The notes beneath the pieces were generated by a model. That model had not been told where the DNA came from, did not search any database, and was given only the letters and a program-made list of their open reading frames with translations. DNA of 10,237 nt from Baffinella frigidus (lineage: Eukaryota; Cryptophyceae; Cryptomonadales; Baffinellaceae), in contig MU646339.1 in assembly GCA_026770585.1 (NCBI GenBank), positions 277,336 through 287,572 on the forward strand, in the 5' to 3' direction. The translations under genes were made by a program, and so were the position numbers. Positions 10,018 through 10,237 of the stretch are shown in pieces; position 1 is the stretch's first letter; every line of letters starts with the position of its first letter.

Positions 10018-10136
10018 GGGTACCTCGCTTATAAGAAATTGTGCCCCCCCTAAGGACCGCCGTAGGACCCTAGGCAGACATGTAGGCCTACTGTAGGGTC
10101 CTAGGAGGAGGCGGTTTCTTATGAGCGATGTGGGTA
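10018..10136. mobile_element. Small foldback element related to 131-246
   Basis: Left arm GGGTACCTCGCTTATAAGAA, right arm TTTCTTATGAGCGATGTGGG (imperfect inverted copy). Inside, CGTAGGACCCTAGG pairs with GTAGGGTCCTAGG-like sequence. The left end TACAGGGGTACCTCGCT is shared, in the same orientation, with the element at 131-246. MITE-like and noncoding. Confidence 0.65.
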
Positions 10137-10237
10137 TCTAGGCTCTAAGGGCATGTAAGGACGCAAGGTTATGAGGACGCCACTTAGGCCTTCGAAGTAG
10201 ATTCACTTAGGCCTCCTAAGTAGAGAGAGTTGACTGG

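Overview
The window is eukaryotic nuclear DNA, most likely from a unicellular alga or related protist. The evidence is spliceosomal GT-AG introns, GC-rich coding exons, plant/alga-type telomere-like repeats (TTTAGGG and variants) inside introns, many microsatellites and small foldback elements. I cannot name the species.

One gene can be read from start to stop. It lies on the minus strand, from an ATG at 8468 to a stop at 365-367, in 13 exons: 8383-8468, 8126-8270, 7766-8001, 7573-7656, 6905-7031, 6143-6207, 5687-5761, 4927-5017, 3891-4562, 3432-3499, 2057-2153, 1202-1312 and 365-418. The spliced frame is 1911 nt, or 636 residues plus a stop. All 12 introns are GT-AG and every junction keeps frame. 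The protein has 13 MORN repeats at an exact 23-residue spacing (about residues 16-316), then a low-complexity and helical linker, and ends in a SAM domain (about 577-636). It is probably a membrane-associated or cytoskeletal scaffold that oligomerises through SAM; the exact function is unknown.

The first three introns are short (109-124 nt). The other nine are long (364-1278 nt) and hold unusual material. Most contain truncated echoes of the neighbouring exon edge: extra copies of donor or acceptor regions with some adjoining exon. They also hold telomere-like arrays, often directly against a 3' splice site, a 20-bp minisatellite present in opposite orientations in introns 9 and 11, a CA tract, an ATCT tract, a CT tract and several hairpin or foldback elements.

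Upstream of the gene (8469-10237) I see no secure gene. There is a weak open frame at 9535-9804 (minus), a tandem direct repeat near 9868-9931 and a foldback element at 10018-10136. That element is related to another at 131-246, so both window ends carry the same repeat family.

The most interesting signal is the gene structure itself: exon-edge duplications trapped in introns. The largest of these ghost exons differ from their parents mainly at synonymous sites. All coordinates and alignments were made by eye; transcript data would be decisive.
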